Counted from the stretch's first letter, positions 23,319 through 30,468 are shown. The stretch: DNA of 33,204 bases from Micromonosporaceae bacterium (GCA_009380105.1 WHSM01000008.1:1-33204); one strand, 5' to 3'. Translations and numbers: made by a program. Notes: generated by a model not told the origin, from the sequence alone.

Positions 23319-24072
23319 GCGCCTCCTGGAACTCCGGTTCCTGCAGCAGCACGGCCTGGGTGGCCGCCATCTCGTTCGCCTGCGCGATGCCAGCCACCAC
23401 GTCCTGGCGGACCAGTGCGTCCTTGCAGCGACCCAGCGCGTACGGCGTCGACTCGGCGACGGCGTCGAGGAACGGTCGCGCGACAGAGCTGACGTCCCCG
23501 CCCAGCGCGTCGACAAGTCCGATCCGGTGGGCCTCGCGCCCGTCGATGACCTCACCGGTGAGCGCGAGCCGCGCGGCCACCGGGTACCCCACCGTGCGCC
23601 GCAGCAAATACAAACCACCGAGGTCGGGGACGAGCCCACGGCGGACGAAACTGGCGGCGAGCTTCGCGTCCGGCGTCGCGACCCGGATGTCACAGGCCAG
23701 CGCGAGGTCCAGGCCGCCACCAGCGGCAGCGCCGTCGATGAGGGCGATGGTGAGCACCGGCAGCGCGACGAGGTCACGGATAATCGCCTGTTCGCGCCGC
23801 AACAAGTCGAGGACGTGCCGCCCGGAGCCCGTCGCGTGGCTGGTACCGGAGGAGAGGGCCTTGAGATCGCCGCCAACAGAGAAGTCGCCGCCTTCGCCGC
23901 GCAGCGTCACGGCCTTGAGTCCCGCTTGGTCCCGTACCGCGGCTATCGCCGCCGCTAGACCGTCCCACAACGCGGCACTGAGCGCGTTTCGCCGGTGCGG
24001 TCGGTCGAGGACGACCTCGAGCACGTCGCCACGGCGGTGGGTACGAACCCGGCCGTCCGAGACCTCCACCAC
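23197..24072 (-). CDS. Crotonase-family enoyl-CoA hydratase/isomerase
   Basis: The 291-residue crotonase has oxyanion-hole segments DFSVGGDL and DGAAAGGGLDLALACD. It lacks the two hydratase Glu residues (Val in SFVRRG and Arg/Leu in AARLALTG) but has GLVPD with Asp150, as in PaaG-type isomerases. The family normally ends near FLARR (about residue 258). Here about 33 Ala/Pro/Ser/Arg-rich residues follow, encoded entirely opposite the 3' end of the LLM gene, which looks like stop-codon loss. The start is GTG 24072, eight bases after GAGGAGG; GTG 24069 is adjacent. It is transcribed divergently from the small LLM-like gene and shares the operator-like region near 24100. Confidence 0.82.
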   Translation of the reverse strand: MVEVSDGRVRTHRRGDVLEVVLDRPHRRNALSAALWDGLAAAIAAVRDQAGLKAVTLRGEGGDFSVGGDLKALSSGTSHATGSGRHVLDLLRREQAIIRDLVALPVLTIALIDGAAAGGGLDLALACDIRVATPDAKLAASFVRRGLVPDLGGLYLLRRTVGYPVAARLALTGEVIDGREAHRIGLVDALGGDVSSVARPFLDAVAESTPYALGRCKDALVRQDVVAGIAQANEMAATQAVLLQEPEFQEALKTFLARRSGAAASSTMPEPAAPVTGSADRARRGGSPPTR

Positions 24073-24091
24073 AAGCCACCCCTCCTCAGGG

Positions 24092-24113
24092 ACCGTATTC
24101 GGTATACGATACT
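24092..24113. promoter_or_regulatory. Divergent promoter region with putative operator (site 2)
   Basis: The 64-bp space between the minus-strand crotonase and the plus-strand LLM-like gene contains CCGTATTCGGTATACGATAC. CGTAT (24094-24098) and ATACG (24104-24108) are perfect inverted arms around TCGGT, and GTAT/ATAC arms nest further to the right. The arrangement CCGTAT-YCKGT-ATAC is the same as in site 3 near 26981. TACGAT (24105-24110) on the plus strand and TAGTAT (24114-24109) on the minus strand could serve as -10 boxes, so a bound protein would block both directions. Operator function is inferred. Confidence 0.55.
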
Positions 24114-24136
24114 ACAGGGTCTCTTGGAGGTGGTGC

Positions 24137-24673
24137 GTGCAGGTGACGTTGGTACCGCCCGGCCACTCGGCCGGTGCGAGGGAGCTGGTCAATGCGATGG
24201 TGGCTCTGGAATGCACGGGCGCAGACGCCGTCTGGTTCGCCGGAACGCCGACGTGGGCCGACGAGACCGGCGTGATCGCGGCGGCCTTCACCCGGACCGC
24301 AACGCTACGGCTGGGCGTGCCCGTAGGGGTGGCCGATAACGTCTTCTGGGCGGCACGGCGGATCGGCACGCTGAGCTGGGCGGCACCCGGACGCTTGGAC
24401 GTGGTATTCACCGTCGCGCGCCCGGCCGACGAACCGGTGATGCTGGCGCACCTGATGCTGTTGCGGCAAATGTGGTCCGATCCGGCCTTTGCGGAACGGG
24501 TTCAGGTCCGGCCCGCCGGGACCGGCGACCAACTGCGACCGGTGGTATTCGGGCCGGATGCGGAGGCAATCGCGACGTCGGTCCGCGCCACCTGGGCCGC
24601 CCCCAGGAACGACGGGATCCGCGGCGGCGCACCGGACGGCACCCGGTTGGAGGTCTCGTGGCTGCCCACGTGA
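24137..24673 (+). CDS. Small luciferase-like (LLM) domain protein
   Basis: The 178-residue protein looks like a reduced LLM barrel. ELVNAMVALECTGADAVWFAGTPTW mimics the second-strand region, and TATLRLGVPVGVADNVFWAARRIGTLSWAAPGRLDVVFTVARPADEP matches the 'l-x-G-v-x-V-x-x...l-D-x-x-s-x-G-R-l' strands. The substrate half and the C-terminal barrel strands are largely absent. I chose GTG 24137, six bases after GGAGG at 24126-24130; GTG 24143 is an alternative. The ORF-track start 23060 is a read-through antisense to the crotonase and is not real. With the protein encoded at 3216 this is a second mini-LLM in the cluster. Flavin binding is doubtful. Confidence 0.6.
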   Translation: MQVTLVPPGHSAGARELVNAMVALECTGADAVWFAGTPTWADETGVIAAAFTRTATLRLGVPVGVADNVFWAARRIGTLSWAAPGRLDVVFTVARPADEPVMLAHLMLLRQMWSDPAFAERVQVRPAGTGDQLRPVVFGPDAEAIATSVRATWAAPRNDGIRGGAPDGTRLEVSWLPT

Positions 24674-25452
24674 GCCCGCCGGCCAGCCCGAGCGGCGCCG
24701 CTGCGCGGCGGTTCGACGGGCAGGTGGCACTCGTAGCCGGTGGGGCAGGCGGCATCGGTGCCGAGACCTGCCGCCTGCTCGCGGAGCTGGGCGCGATCGT
24801 GTGGGTGCTGGACCAGCATTCGACGGCGGCCGACGACGTCATCGGGCAGATCCGAGTGGATGGCGGCATCTGCTACGCCTGCAGGGCGGACGCGACCGAC
24901 CGCGCGGAGGTGCACCGGGCAGTGGCCGATGTCGTCCGCACCTCAGGCCGGCTGGACGTGCTGGTGAACACGATCGGGTGGACGATGACGCGTCCGTTCA
25001 TCGAGGAGGACGAAGAGTACTGGCAGACGGTCGTAGCCGTGAACCTGCTCGCGCACATCTACCTGTGCCACGCCGTGCTCGGACCGATGGCCGCGCGTGG
25101 GTACGGCCGGATCGTGGGGGTGTCCTCGGACGCGGGCCGGGTGGGCACGCGCGGCGAGACCGTCTATGCCGCTGCCAAGGCCGCGGTCATTGGATTCACC
25201 AAGTCCCTCGCCCGTGAGGTCGCCCGCCACGGCATCCTCGTCAACGCCGTGTCACCGGGACCGACCCGCACGCCGTTGCTCGACCATCAGGACCAGAACG
25301 CCGTGGCGGCGATGATTCGCCACATCCCGGTGCGCCGGCTGGGCACGGCCAGCGAGCAAGCGGCGGCCATCACGTTTCTCGCCTCGCCGGCCGCGTCGTT
25401 CATCACCGGTCAAGTGCTGTCGGTCAGCGGCGGCCTCACGATGGTCGACTGA
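24658..25452 (+). CDS. SDR-family NAD(P)-dependent oxidoreductase
   Basis: The 264-residue classical short-chain dehydrogenase has a glycine motif AGGAGGIG (about 28-34), Asp52 after the second strand (WVLDQH) favouring NAD over NADP, an N-T-I-G variant of NNAG, catalytic SSDAG (Ser156/157) and Tyr170-x3-Lys174 in VYAAAK, and the tail SFITGQVLSVSGGLTMVD. It probably oxidises a 3-hydroxyacyl-CoA or an alicyclic alcohol. GTG 24658 follows GGAGG by four bases; GTG 24670, which overlaps the upstream stop (GTGA), is almost as likely and removes four residues. The ORF-track start 24472 lies inside the preceding gene. It is co-transcribed with the small LLM-like and hydrolase genes. Confidence 0.85.
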   Translation: MAAHVSPPASPSGAAARRFDGQVALVAGGAGGIGAETCRLLAELGAIVWVLDQHSTAADDVIGQIRVDGGICYACRADATDRAEVHRAVADVVRTSGRLDVLVNTIGWTMTRPFIEEDEEYWQTVVAVNLLAHIYLCHAVLGPMAARGYGRIVGVSSDAGRVGTRGETVYAAAKAAVIGFTKSLAREVARHGILVNAVSPGPTRTPLLDHQDQNAVAAMIRHIPVRRLGTASEQAAAITFLASPAASFITGQVLSVSGGLTMVD

Positions 25453-25462
25453 GGACGGTGAG

Positions 25463-26476
25463 ATGGTGACCGGGGTGAGCTTGCGGGCGGTGCCGTCCGT
25501 GTCGTGGGTGCGCAATGTCCGCCTGCCGATGCAACCCCACGCGGCAGGCACCATCAACGCATACCTGGTGGACACGGGCGACGGACCGGTCCTGATAGAC
25601 ACCGGATTCCACAGCACGGCGACGATTCTCACCGACGCCCTCGCCGCGTCCGGTGTAGCGCGCGGGACGCTCCGCGCGATTCTGATCACCCACAACCACG
25701 CCGACCACATCGGTGCGTCACGCTGGCTGCGCGCCCAGGAATGGCTGGCGCCCGGCGGCGAACTGGTCCTGCACGAGCTGACCGACCAGGTCGGGCGCGG
25801 AATCTTCGTCGATCTCGACCAACGACAGCGGCGGCAGTTGGTGGACAACGGGATCGACCTCGAACAGGTCCTCGAGTGGGAAGCCGACCTGACGGCTATG
25901 GCCCGGCTCGCCGACTGGCCCCGCGCCGATCGCCTGGTGCGGGACCGCGACCGGGTGGAGCTCGGGGGCGTGCCGTTCACGTTCCTGCACACCCCCGGCC
26001 ACAGCCCCGACCACTGTGCCATCCACGTATCCGCCGACAGCGAGCCGGTGGTGTTCCTCGGTGACCTGACCCTCGGTCGCGAGATGCCTCGGGTGGGCGT
26101 ACGGGACTGGTATCGCGCCGACCCCGTCCAGGATCTGCTCGACAGCTGGCTGCGGGTACGGGACCTGGACGCGCGCGTCGCGTTGCCTGGCCATGGTGGC
26201 CCGGTCCACGATCTGCGGGCCCTCGATGCCGCCATTCGAGCGGCTTACCATGCCGAGCGCCGCGAATTCCTGCGTCGCTACCAGGGTCGACTGGTCTCGG
26301 CCGCGGACGTCATGGACGAGCTGGTGTCCGCCCAGCCGGGCGCCACCTTCGGAGTACGACAGTTCGTCTTCTACGGTGCCCTGGCGATGCTGACCCACCT
26401 CCACAACCTGGGACTCGCCCGGCGGGTTCCCGGCCGTCCGGTGCGTTACGAGGTGGGAGCCGCCGTCTTGGCCTGA
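25463..26476 (+). CDS. Metallo-beta-lactamase-fold hydrolase
   Basis: The 337-residue protein has the full metal-binding pattern: HNHADH (His77, His79, Asp81, His82), HTPGHSPDH, the bridging Asp in FLGD, and PGHGG. After the catalytic domain, DVMDELVSAQPGATFGVRQFVFYGALAMLTHLHNLGLARRV looks like the winged-helix tail of LACTB2-type MBL proteins. It could hydrolyse a CoA thioester or a lactone, the latter being attractive if an LLM enzyme performs a Baeyer-Villiger step. ATG 25463 lies ten bases after the SDR stop, behind GAGGACGGTGAG. The 3' 31 bases overlap the convergent MaoC gene. Family is clear; substrate is open. Confidence 0.85.
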   Translation: MVTGVSLRAVPSVSWVRNVRLPMQPHAAGTINAYLVDTGDGPVLIDTGFHSTATILTDALAASGVARGTLRAILITHNHADHIGASRWLRAQEWLAPGGELVLHELTDQVGRGIFVDLDQRQRRQLVDNGIDLEQVLEWEADLTAMARLADWPRADRLVRDRDRVELGGVPFTFLHTPGHSPDHCAIHVSADSEPVVFLGDLTLGREMPRVGVRDWYRADPVQDLLDSWLRVRDLDARVALPGHGGPVHDLRALDAAIRAAYHAERREFLRRYQGRLVSAADVMDELVSAQPGATFGVRQFVFYGALAMLTHLHNLGLARRVPGRPVRYEVGAAVLA

Positions 26477-26946
26477 GCTTCGGGGCGTTTGGCGATGAGG
26501 AGCTTGGCGTGGCCGGTCTGCACCACCTCACCCCGCTGGTTGACGATCTCCACCTTCCGCTGTAAGACGCCACGTTCGCCATCGCTGGTTTCCCGTAGCT
26601 CGACGATGGTGACGCGCGAGTGGATCGTGTCGTTGAGCCGGATCGGCCCCTTGAAGACCCAGTGGTGCTCCAGCGCCGCGAGGGCGCTTCCCTCGAAGAT
26701 ACCCAGCCGGACCAAGAGGCCACCGGAGATCACCGCCCCCAGCGGCCCGTGGGCGATCCGCTCCCCGAAGATGGTTCCTTTCGCGTACTCCGCGTCCGTA
26801 TGCAGCGCCGTGTGATCGCCGGAGAGATATGCGTAGGTCAAGATGTCGGTTTCGGTGATCGTGCGGGCGGCTGTCACGAAGACCTGACCCAGCGAGAAGT
26901 CTTCGAAGTACATCGTCGCGGTGCGTGGCACGTCTGGCTCGGGCAT
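26446..26946 (-). CDS. MaoC-like enoyl-CoA hydratase
   Basis: The 166-residue hot-dog protein carries the canonical hydratase motif YLSGDHTALHTD, with Asp44 and His49 as the catalytic pair, then GERIAHGPLGAVISGGLL. It should hydrate a trans-2-enoyl-CoA to a 3R-hydroxyacyl-CoA. The motif is intact here, unlike in the MaoC-like protein encoded at 5376. The true start is ATG 26946, preceded on the minus strand by GAGGAGG; the ORF-track start 27270 runs antisense through the SDR gene. Its promoter lies in the divergent region with operator-like site 3. The 3' end overlaps the hydrolase gene by 31 nt. Confidence 0.85.
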   Translation of the reverse strand: MPEPDVPRTATMYFEDFSLGQVFVTAARTITETDILTYAYLSGDHTALHTDAEYAKGTIFGERIAHGPLGAVISGGLLVRLGIFEGSALAALEHHWVFKGPIRLNDTIHSRVTIVELRETSDGERGVLQRKVEIVNQRGEVVQTGHAKLLIAKRPEAQAKTAAPTS

Positions 26947-26976
26947 CAGGTTCGCCTCCTCGACGAGTAGTCTCTC

Positions 26977-26997
26977 ATACCGTATCCTGTATACTGC
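26977..26997. promoter_or_regulatory. Divergent promoter region with putative operator (site 3); leaderless start
   Basis: ATACCGTATCCTGTATACT contains CGTAT (26981-26985) and ATAC (26991-26994) arranged as in site 2, plus ATAC-c-GTAT at 26977-26985. TATACT at 26990-26995 is one mismatch from the -10 consensus, and the GTG of the SDR gene starts seven bases after it. The transcript would thus begin at or next to the start codon, a leaderless arrangement common in actinobacteria. No SD precedes that GTG. The operator overlaps the -10, so binding would occlude RNA polymerase; it also lies 31-51 bp before the MaoC start on the other strand. Confidence 0.55.
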
Positions 26998-27001
26998 ACC
27001 C

Positions 27002-27781
27002 GTGAGAAGCCCGATCATCATTACCGGCGCCGCGAAGCGGCCGGGGGAGAGCCCTGGCATTGGGTTCGCCACCGCTCGTGAGGCGGCCCGCCGAGGGTAT
27101 CCGGTGGGGCTACTCGATGTGAGCGCACGGGGGCTAGCCGGAGCACAGGACGCGCTGGGCGGCGACGGCCTCAACTGCAGGACGGCAGTGGCCGATGTGG
27201 GCGATCCCGAATCGGTACAGCGCGCGGTGGACGTACTCACGGCGGGCTCGCCCCCGAGGGCGGTGGTCAACGCCGCGGCGCTGACCCGTACGTCTCAGTC
27301 ATTCGTCCCGTTCGTCTCGCTGGGTCCGGCCGACATCGACGCCGCGGTACGAGTCAATGTCCTTGGGATGCTCAATGTGGTCCGCGCGGCCCTGCCGCTC
27401 TTCCTGGCGCGGGGCGGGGGAGTCGTCGTCAACCTGGGCTCCATCGCCGCCTCCTACCCGGCCAGCGGGCTCGCGGTTTATGCGATGACGAAGGCGGCCA
27501 TCGGCTCGGTGACCAAGTCGCTCGCCGCCGAGTACGGTTCGCGCGGTATCCACGTGCAGGGTCTGGCTCCCGGCGCGGTCAGCACCGGGTTGTTCGGCCT
27601 GGTGCCCGACCACTACCGGCGGATGTTGGTCGACCGGTCCATCGCCGGCCGGCTCGCCGAGCCCGAGGAGATCGCCCGGGAGATCCTCGCCGTCGTCGAG
27701 CGTCCGCAGCCACTGTTGGCCGGGCACATGGTGCCGCTCGACGGCGGCCTGAGCCCGTTCGGAGTTCACCGACCAGTCTGA
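27002..27781 (+). CDS. SDR-family NAD(P)-dependent oxidoreductase, extended glycine loop
   Basis: The 259-residue short-chain dehydrogenase has Ser147 (NLGSIAA), Tyr160-x3-Lys164 (VYAMTK), Asp39 after the second strand (NAD preference), V-N-A-A-A in place of NNAG, and the tail LLAGHMVPLDGGLSP. Its cofactor loop TGAAKRPGESPGIG (8-21) is several residues longer than the usual T-G-x3-G-x-G, but keeps the final G-I-G. The start is GTG 27002, directly downstream of a -10-like TATACT and without an SD; the ORF-track start 26921 lies within the promoter and MaoC region. It is followed after 22 bases by the BadI/MenB-like crotonase gene, so it may make the beta-keto acyl-CoA which that enzyme cleaves. 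Confidence 0.84.
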   Translation: MRSPIIITGAAKRPGESPGIGFATAREAARRGYPVGLLDVSARGLAGAQDALGGDGLNCRTAVADVGDPESVQRAVDVLTAGSPPRAVVNAAALTRTSQSFVPFVSLGPADIDAAVRVNVLGMLNVVRAALPLFLARGGGVVVNLGSIAASYPASGLAVYAMTKAAIGSVTKSLAAEYGSRGIHVQGLAPGAVSTGLFGLVPDHYRRMLVDRSIAGRLAEPEEIAREILAVVERPQPLLAGHMVPLDGGLSPFGVHRPV

Positions 27782-27803
27782 TCGAGGAGTGTGAGGACCG
27801 CAG

Positions 27804-28610
27804 ATGCCCGAAGACCACACGTTCACCGACATCCTCTACGACGTTGAGGGAGGAGTTGCCCGGATAACGATCAACCGGCCCGACAAGCTGAACGCGTTCA
27901 CACCCCACACAGTCAGGGAGTTGACGGTCGCCTTCGAACGGGCCGGCGACGACGCGCGCGTGGGTGTCGTGGTGCTGACCGGTGCTGGCGAGCGCGCCTT
28001 CTGCGCCGGCGGAGACGTGAGTACGGAGAACGAGGAGAGCTATCTCGCGGGAGCCGACTCCTTCGACAACCTCGTCAAGGGGCTCTATCGCGCCATCCGA
28101 GACTGTCTCAAGCCGACCATCGCCCGGATCAATGGATACGCCATCGGCGGAGGGCACCATCTGGCGTACGTCTGCGACCTGAGCATCGCCGCTGAACACG
28201 CCATCCTCGGGCAGAACGGCCCCCGGGTCGCCAGCCCCGCGGAAGGGTGGATCGTGAGCCACCTGTGGACGGTCATCGGCATGAAGCGGGCCAAGGAGAT
28301 GTGGCTCCTCTGCCGCCGCTACAGCGCGGCGCAAGCTCTCCAGTGGGGTCTGGTCAACGCCGTGGTGCCGATGGAGGACCTGGACGCCGAGGTCGCCAAC
28401 TGGGCCGATGAGCTTCTCGCGCTAAGCCCTACGGTGCTCAAGCTGCTCAAGAAGTCCTTCGACGACTCATGGTCGTGGCTGCGGGAGCAGCAGGATCGCT
28501 ACAGTATTTTGAACCAGGTCAATCCCGGCTTCTTCGAGTCGGGTGAACAGGCCGAGGGGGCCGCTGCGTTCCTCGAGAAGCGTAAGCCCGACTTCTCGGG
28601 GTGGCGCTAG
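27804..28610 (+). CDS. Crotonase-family hydrolase, BadI/MenB-like (putative ring-opening)
   Basis: The 268-residue crotonase differs from the other two. GYAIGGGHHLAYVCDLSIAAEHAILGQNGPRV, KRAKEMWLLCRRYSAAQALQWGLVNAVVPMEDLDAEVANWADELLALSPTVLKLLKKSF and the ending FLEKRKPDF resemble 2-ketocyclohexanecarboxyl-CoA hydrolase (BadI) and naphthoate synthase (MenB) more than fatty-acid hydratases. Glu165 in AKEMW is present, as is Glu147 in SPAEGW. BadI-type enzymes open a beta-keto-acyl-CoA ring by a retro-Claisen/Dieckmann reaction, so this gene hints at an alicyclic intermediate. GAGGAGTGTGAGG precedes ATG 27804. Its TAG stop interleaves with the TAG of the convergent permease gene through a CTAG palindrome at 28607-28610. 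A plain hydratase is the alternative. Confidence 0.8.
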   Translation: MPEDHTFTDILYDVEGGVARITINRPDKLNAFTPHTVRELTVAFERAGDDARVGVVVLTGAGERAFCAGGDVSTENEESYLAGADSFDNLVKGLYRAIRDCLKPTIARINGYAIGGGHHLAYVCDLSIAAEHAILGQNGPRVASPAEGWIVSHLWTVIGMKRAKEMWLLCRRYSAAQALQWGLVNAVVPMEDLDAEVANWADELLALSPTVLKLLKKSFDDSWSWLREQQDRYSILNQVNPGFFESGEQAEGAAAFLEKRKPDFSGWR

Positions 28611-29602
28611 CCCGGATCCCGCCGGCCCGGCGCCGGTTGCCGCGAGCGCCACAGCCGCTTCACGCCACCGGCGATGCCTTCGCCGAGGAAGTAGGCCACG
28701 AGCGCGATGACCGCGGCCGTAACCAGTGGCGGGACCGCGGTCAGCGCTGGTCCTTCAAGTGGGAGCTGGCGGAGGTAGAACGTCAGCACTGACACGAAGG
28801 CGGCGCCGAGTACCGGTCCCCATACAGTTCCGATCCCGCCGAGCAGGGTAGCCAGAAGGATCTGCAGCTGCAGGTCGAGTCCAAAATGCAGATCGGGCGA
28901 GAAGTACAACAGGTAGACAGCGTTGAACCCGCCGGCGAATCCGGTGAGCGCCGCACTGAGCGTCAGCGCGCTGAGCTTGTGGCGCAGCGGCGGGATGCCG
29001 ACCGCCTGGGCCGCCCGCTCGTTCTCGCGCACCGCCCGCCAGCGGTAGCCCAAGCGGGAACGGTTGATCCGCCACACGAGTGCGACGACGCCGGCGGTCA
29101 GGGCCAACATCACGTAGAAGTAGATCTCACGGCGGTCGAAGATGAACATGACCGGATCGTCGACGACTGGGAAGAACGCGCCGGACGTGCCCTTCAAGAC
29201 CGGAGCCTGCCGGGCGAACCCGAGAGCCAGAAAGCCGAACGCCAGCGTCAGCACGGCGAAGTAGAGACCGGTAACCGCGCGCCGAAACGCGACGTAGCCG
29301 ATGAGCGACGCATATGCCGCGGCCGCCCCGGCACCTAGCGGCATGCCGGCGTACGGCGTCACGCCCCAGTCGATCGCCGCCGTTGCGGTCACCAGTGCGC
29401 CGATGCCGTAGAAGGCACCGTGCGCGAGGGAGAGCTGCCCGGTGAAACCGGCGACGAGGTTCCACGCCGAACACAGGAACGCCAGCAGCAGCGTGTTGAA
29501 GATTAGGTCCACGTACACGCTCTTGAGCGTGGCCGGCACCACTGCCAGCGCCACCACCCCGGCTAGCATGAGGGCGCCAACGACGACGCGGCCACGGTTC
29601 AC
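28607..29602 (-). CDS. ABC transporter permease, LivM type (second transporter)
   Basis: The 331-residue permease has the LivM pattern LVAGFTGQLSLAHGAFYGIGALV near residues 49-71 and the coupling loop NRSRLGYRWRAVRENERAAQAVGIPPLRHKLSALTLSAALTGFAGGF. About nine to ten membrane segments can be drawn. It ends in a basic tail (GVKRLWRSRQPAPGRRDPG). The start is GTG 29602, overlapping the LivH-type stop on the same strand. It is the last gene of the right-hand minus-strand operon and converges tightly on the BadI/MenB-like gene, without a terminator-like hairpin between them. Confidence 0.88.
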   Translation of the reverse strand: MNRGRVVVGALMLAGVVALAVVPATLKSVYVDLIFNTLLLAFLCSAWNLVAGFTGQLSLAHGAFYGIGALVTATAAIDWGVTPYAGMPLGAGAAAAYASLIGYVAFRRAVTGLYFAVLTLAFGFLALGFARQAPVLKGTSGAFFPVVDDPVMFIFDRREIYFYVMLALTAGVVALVWRINRSRLGYRWRAVRENERAAQAVGIPPLRHKLSALTLSAALTGFAGGFNAVYLLYFSPDLHFGLDLQLQILLATLLGGIGTVWGPVLGAAFVSVLTFYLRQLPLEGPALTAVPPLVTAAVIALVAYFLGEGIAGGVKRLWRSRQPAPGRRDPG

Positions 29603-30459
29603 GCCGTCCTCCCGGCGAACAGGCCGCGTGGGCGGAACAGAAGCACGGGGATGATGGCGAGGTAGATCACCGAGGTCGCGATCGACTGGGGCAGGTAGCT
29701 CACCCCAACCGTCTCGAAGACACCGACGGCGACCGCCGTGGCGAGAATACCTCCCGTGCTGCCCGGGCTGGCGATGATGACGATGAGGAACGCGCGCACG
29801 GTGAGGTCGAGCCCGTGGTGCGGCTCGGTAGGGGTGAACGGCGCGATCAGCACGCCGGCCGCCGCCGCCAGTGCGGCCCCCACGACAAAGGCTCTCGCGG
29901 CTGTGCGCCGCGAGTCCACCCCGGTCACCTCCGCACCGAACGGGTTGGCCGCCATCGCCCGCAACGACCGGCCGAAAGTAGTCCTCGCGACCAGGACGGC
30001 GACGGCGACGACGAGCGCCACCCCGACCAGCCCGGCGATCAGGCGTGCTCGCAGGATGCGCGTGCCGAACACCTCCACGACCGCGGTCTGCCCCAGTTGG
30101 CTCGACTGTGCCTCGGGACCGAACACGAGCAGGTAGGCGTTCTGCAATACCAGGACTATCGCGAAGGTGACCACGATCTGGAGAAAGTGCGAGCGGCGGG
30201 CTATGAATCGGAGTCCTCCGCCGTACATCGCCATCCCGAAGGCTGTGGCCACCCCGAAGCCGACAAGACCGCTGAGGAGATAGCTGTCGAACACCGCGAA
30301 GGCCGTCACGGTGACGTAGACAGCCACCGCCACGACTTCGCCGTGCGCCAGGTTGACGAAGTTGAGCACTCCGAACACCAGGCCCAGGCCGAGTGCGAGC
30401 AAGGCGTACACGGTCCCGACCGCAGTACCTTCGAGCACCAGGCGCCAGACGGTCTCCAT
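29599..30459 (-). CDS. ABC transporter permease, LivH type (second transporter)
   Basis: The 286-residue LivH-type permease begins METVWRLVLEGTAVGTVYALLALGLGLVFGVLNFVNLAHGEVVAVAVYV, the family's first two membrane segments with N-L-A-H-G-E. The coupling loop RTTFGRSLRAMAANPFGAEVTGVDSRRTAARAF faces the ATPase. ATG 30459 lies nine bases after the receptor stop, and the 3' end overlaps the LivM-type gene by 4 nt. It pairs with that permease and with the ATPases at the right edge. It is not a close copy of the LivH-type protein of the first transporter. Confidence 0.88.
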   Translation of the reverse strand: METVWRLVLEGTAVGTVYALLALGLGLVFGVLNFVNLAHGEVVAVAVYVTVTAFAVFDSYLLSGLVGFGVATAFGMAMYGGGLRFIARRSHFLQIVVTFAIVLVLQNAYLLVFGPEAQSSQLGQTAVVEVFGTRILRARLIAGLVGVALVVAVAVLVARTTFGRSLRAMAANPFGAEVTGVDSRRTAARAFVVGAALAAAAGVLIAPFTPTEPHHGLDLTVRAFLIVIIASPGSTGGILATAVAVGVFETVGVSYLPQSIATSVIYLAIIPVLLFRPRGLFAGRTA

Positions 30460-30468
30460 CGGTCCGGG

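Noticed and set aside
23060-24136. Long plus-strand ORF upstream of the small LLM-like gene
   Set aside because: It is antisense to the crotonase, rich in Arg/Ser/Pro, and crosses the divergent promoter. The real gene starts at GTG 24137 behind GGAGG.
26947-27270. N-terminal extension of the minus-strand MaoC protein
   Set aside because: It is antisense to the SDR and crosses the operator-like site. ATG 26946 has a strong GAGGAGG before it and gives a normal MaoC length.
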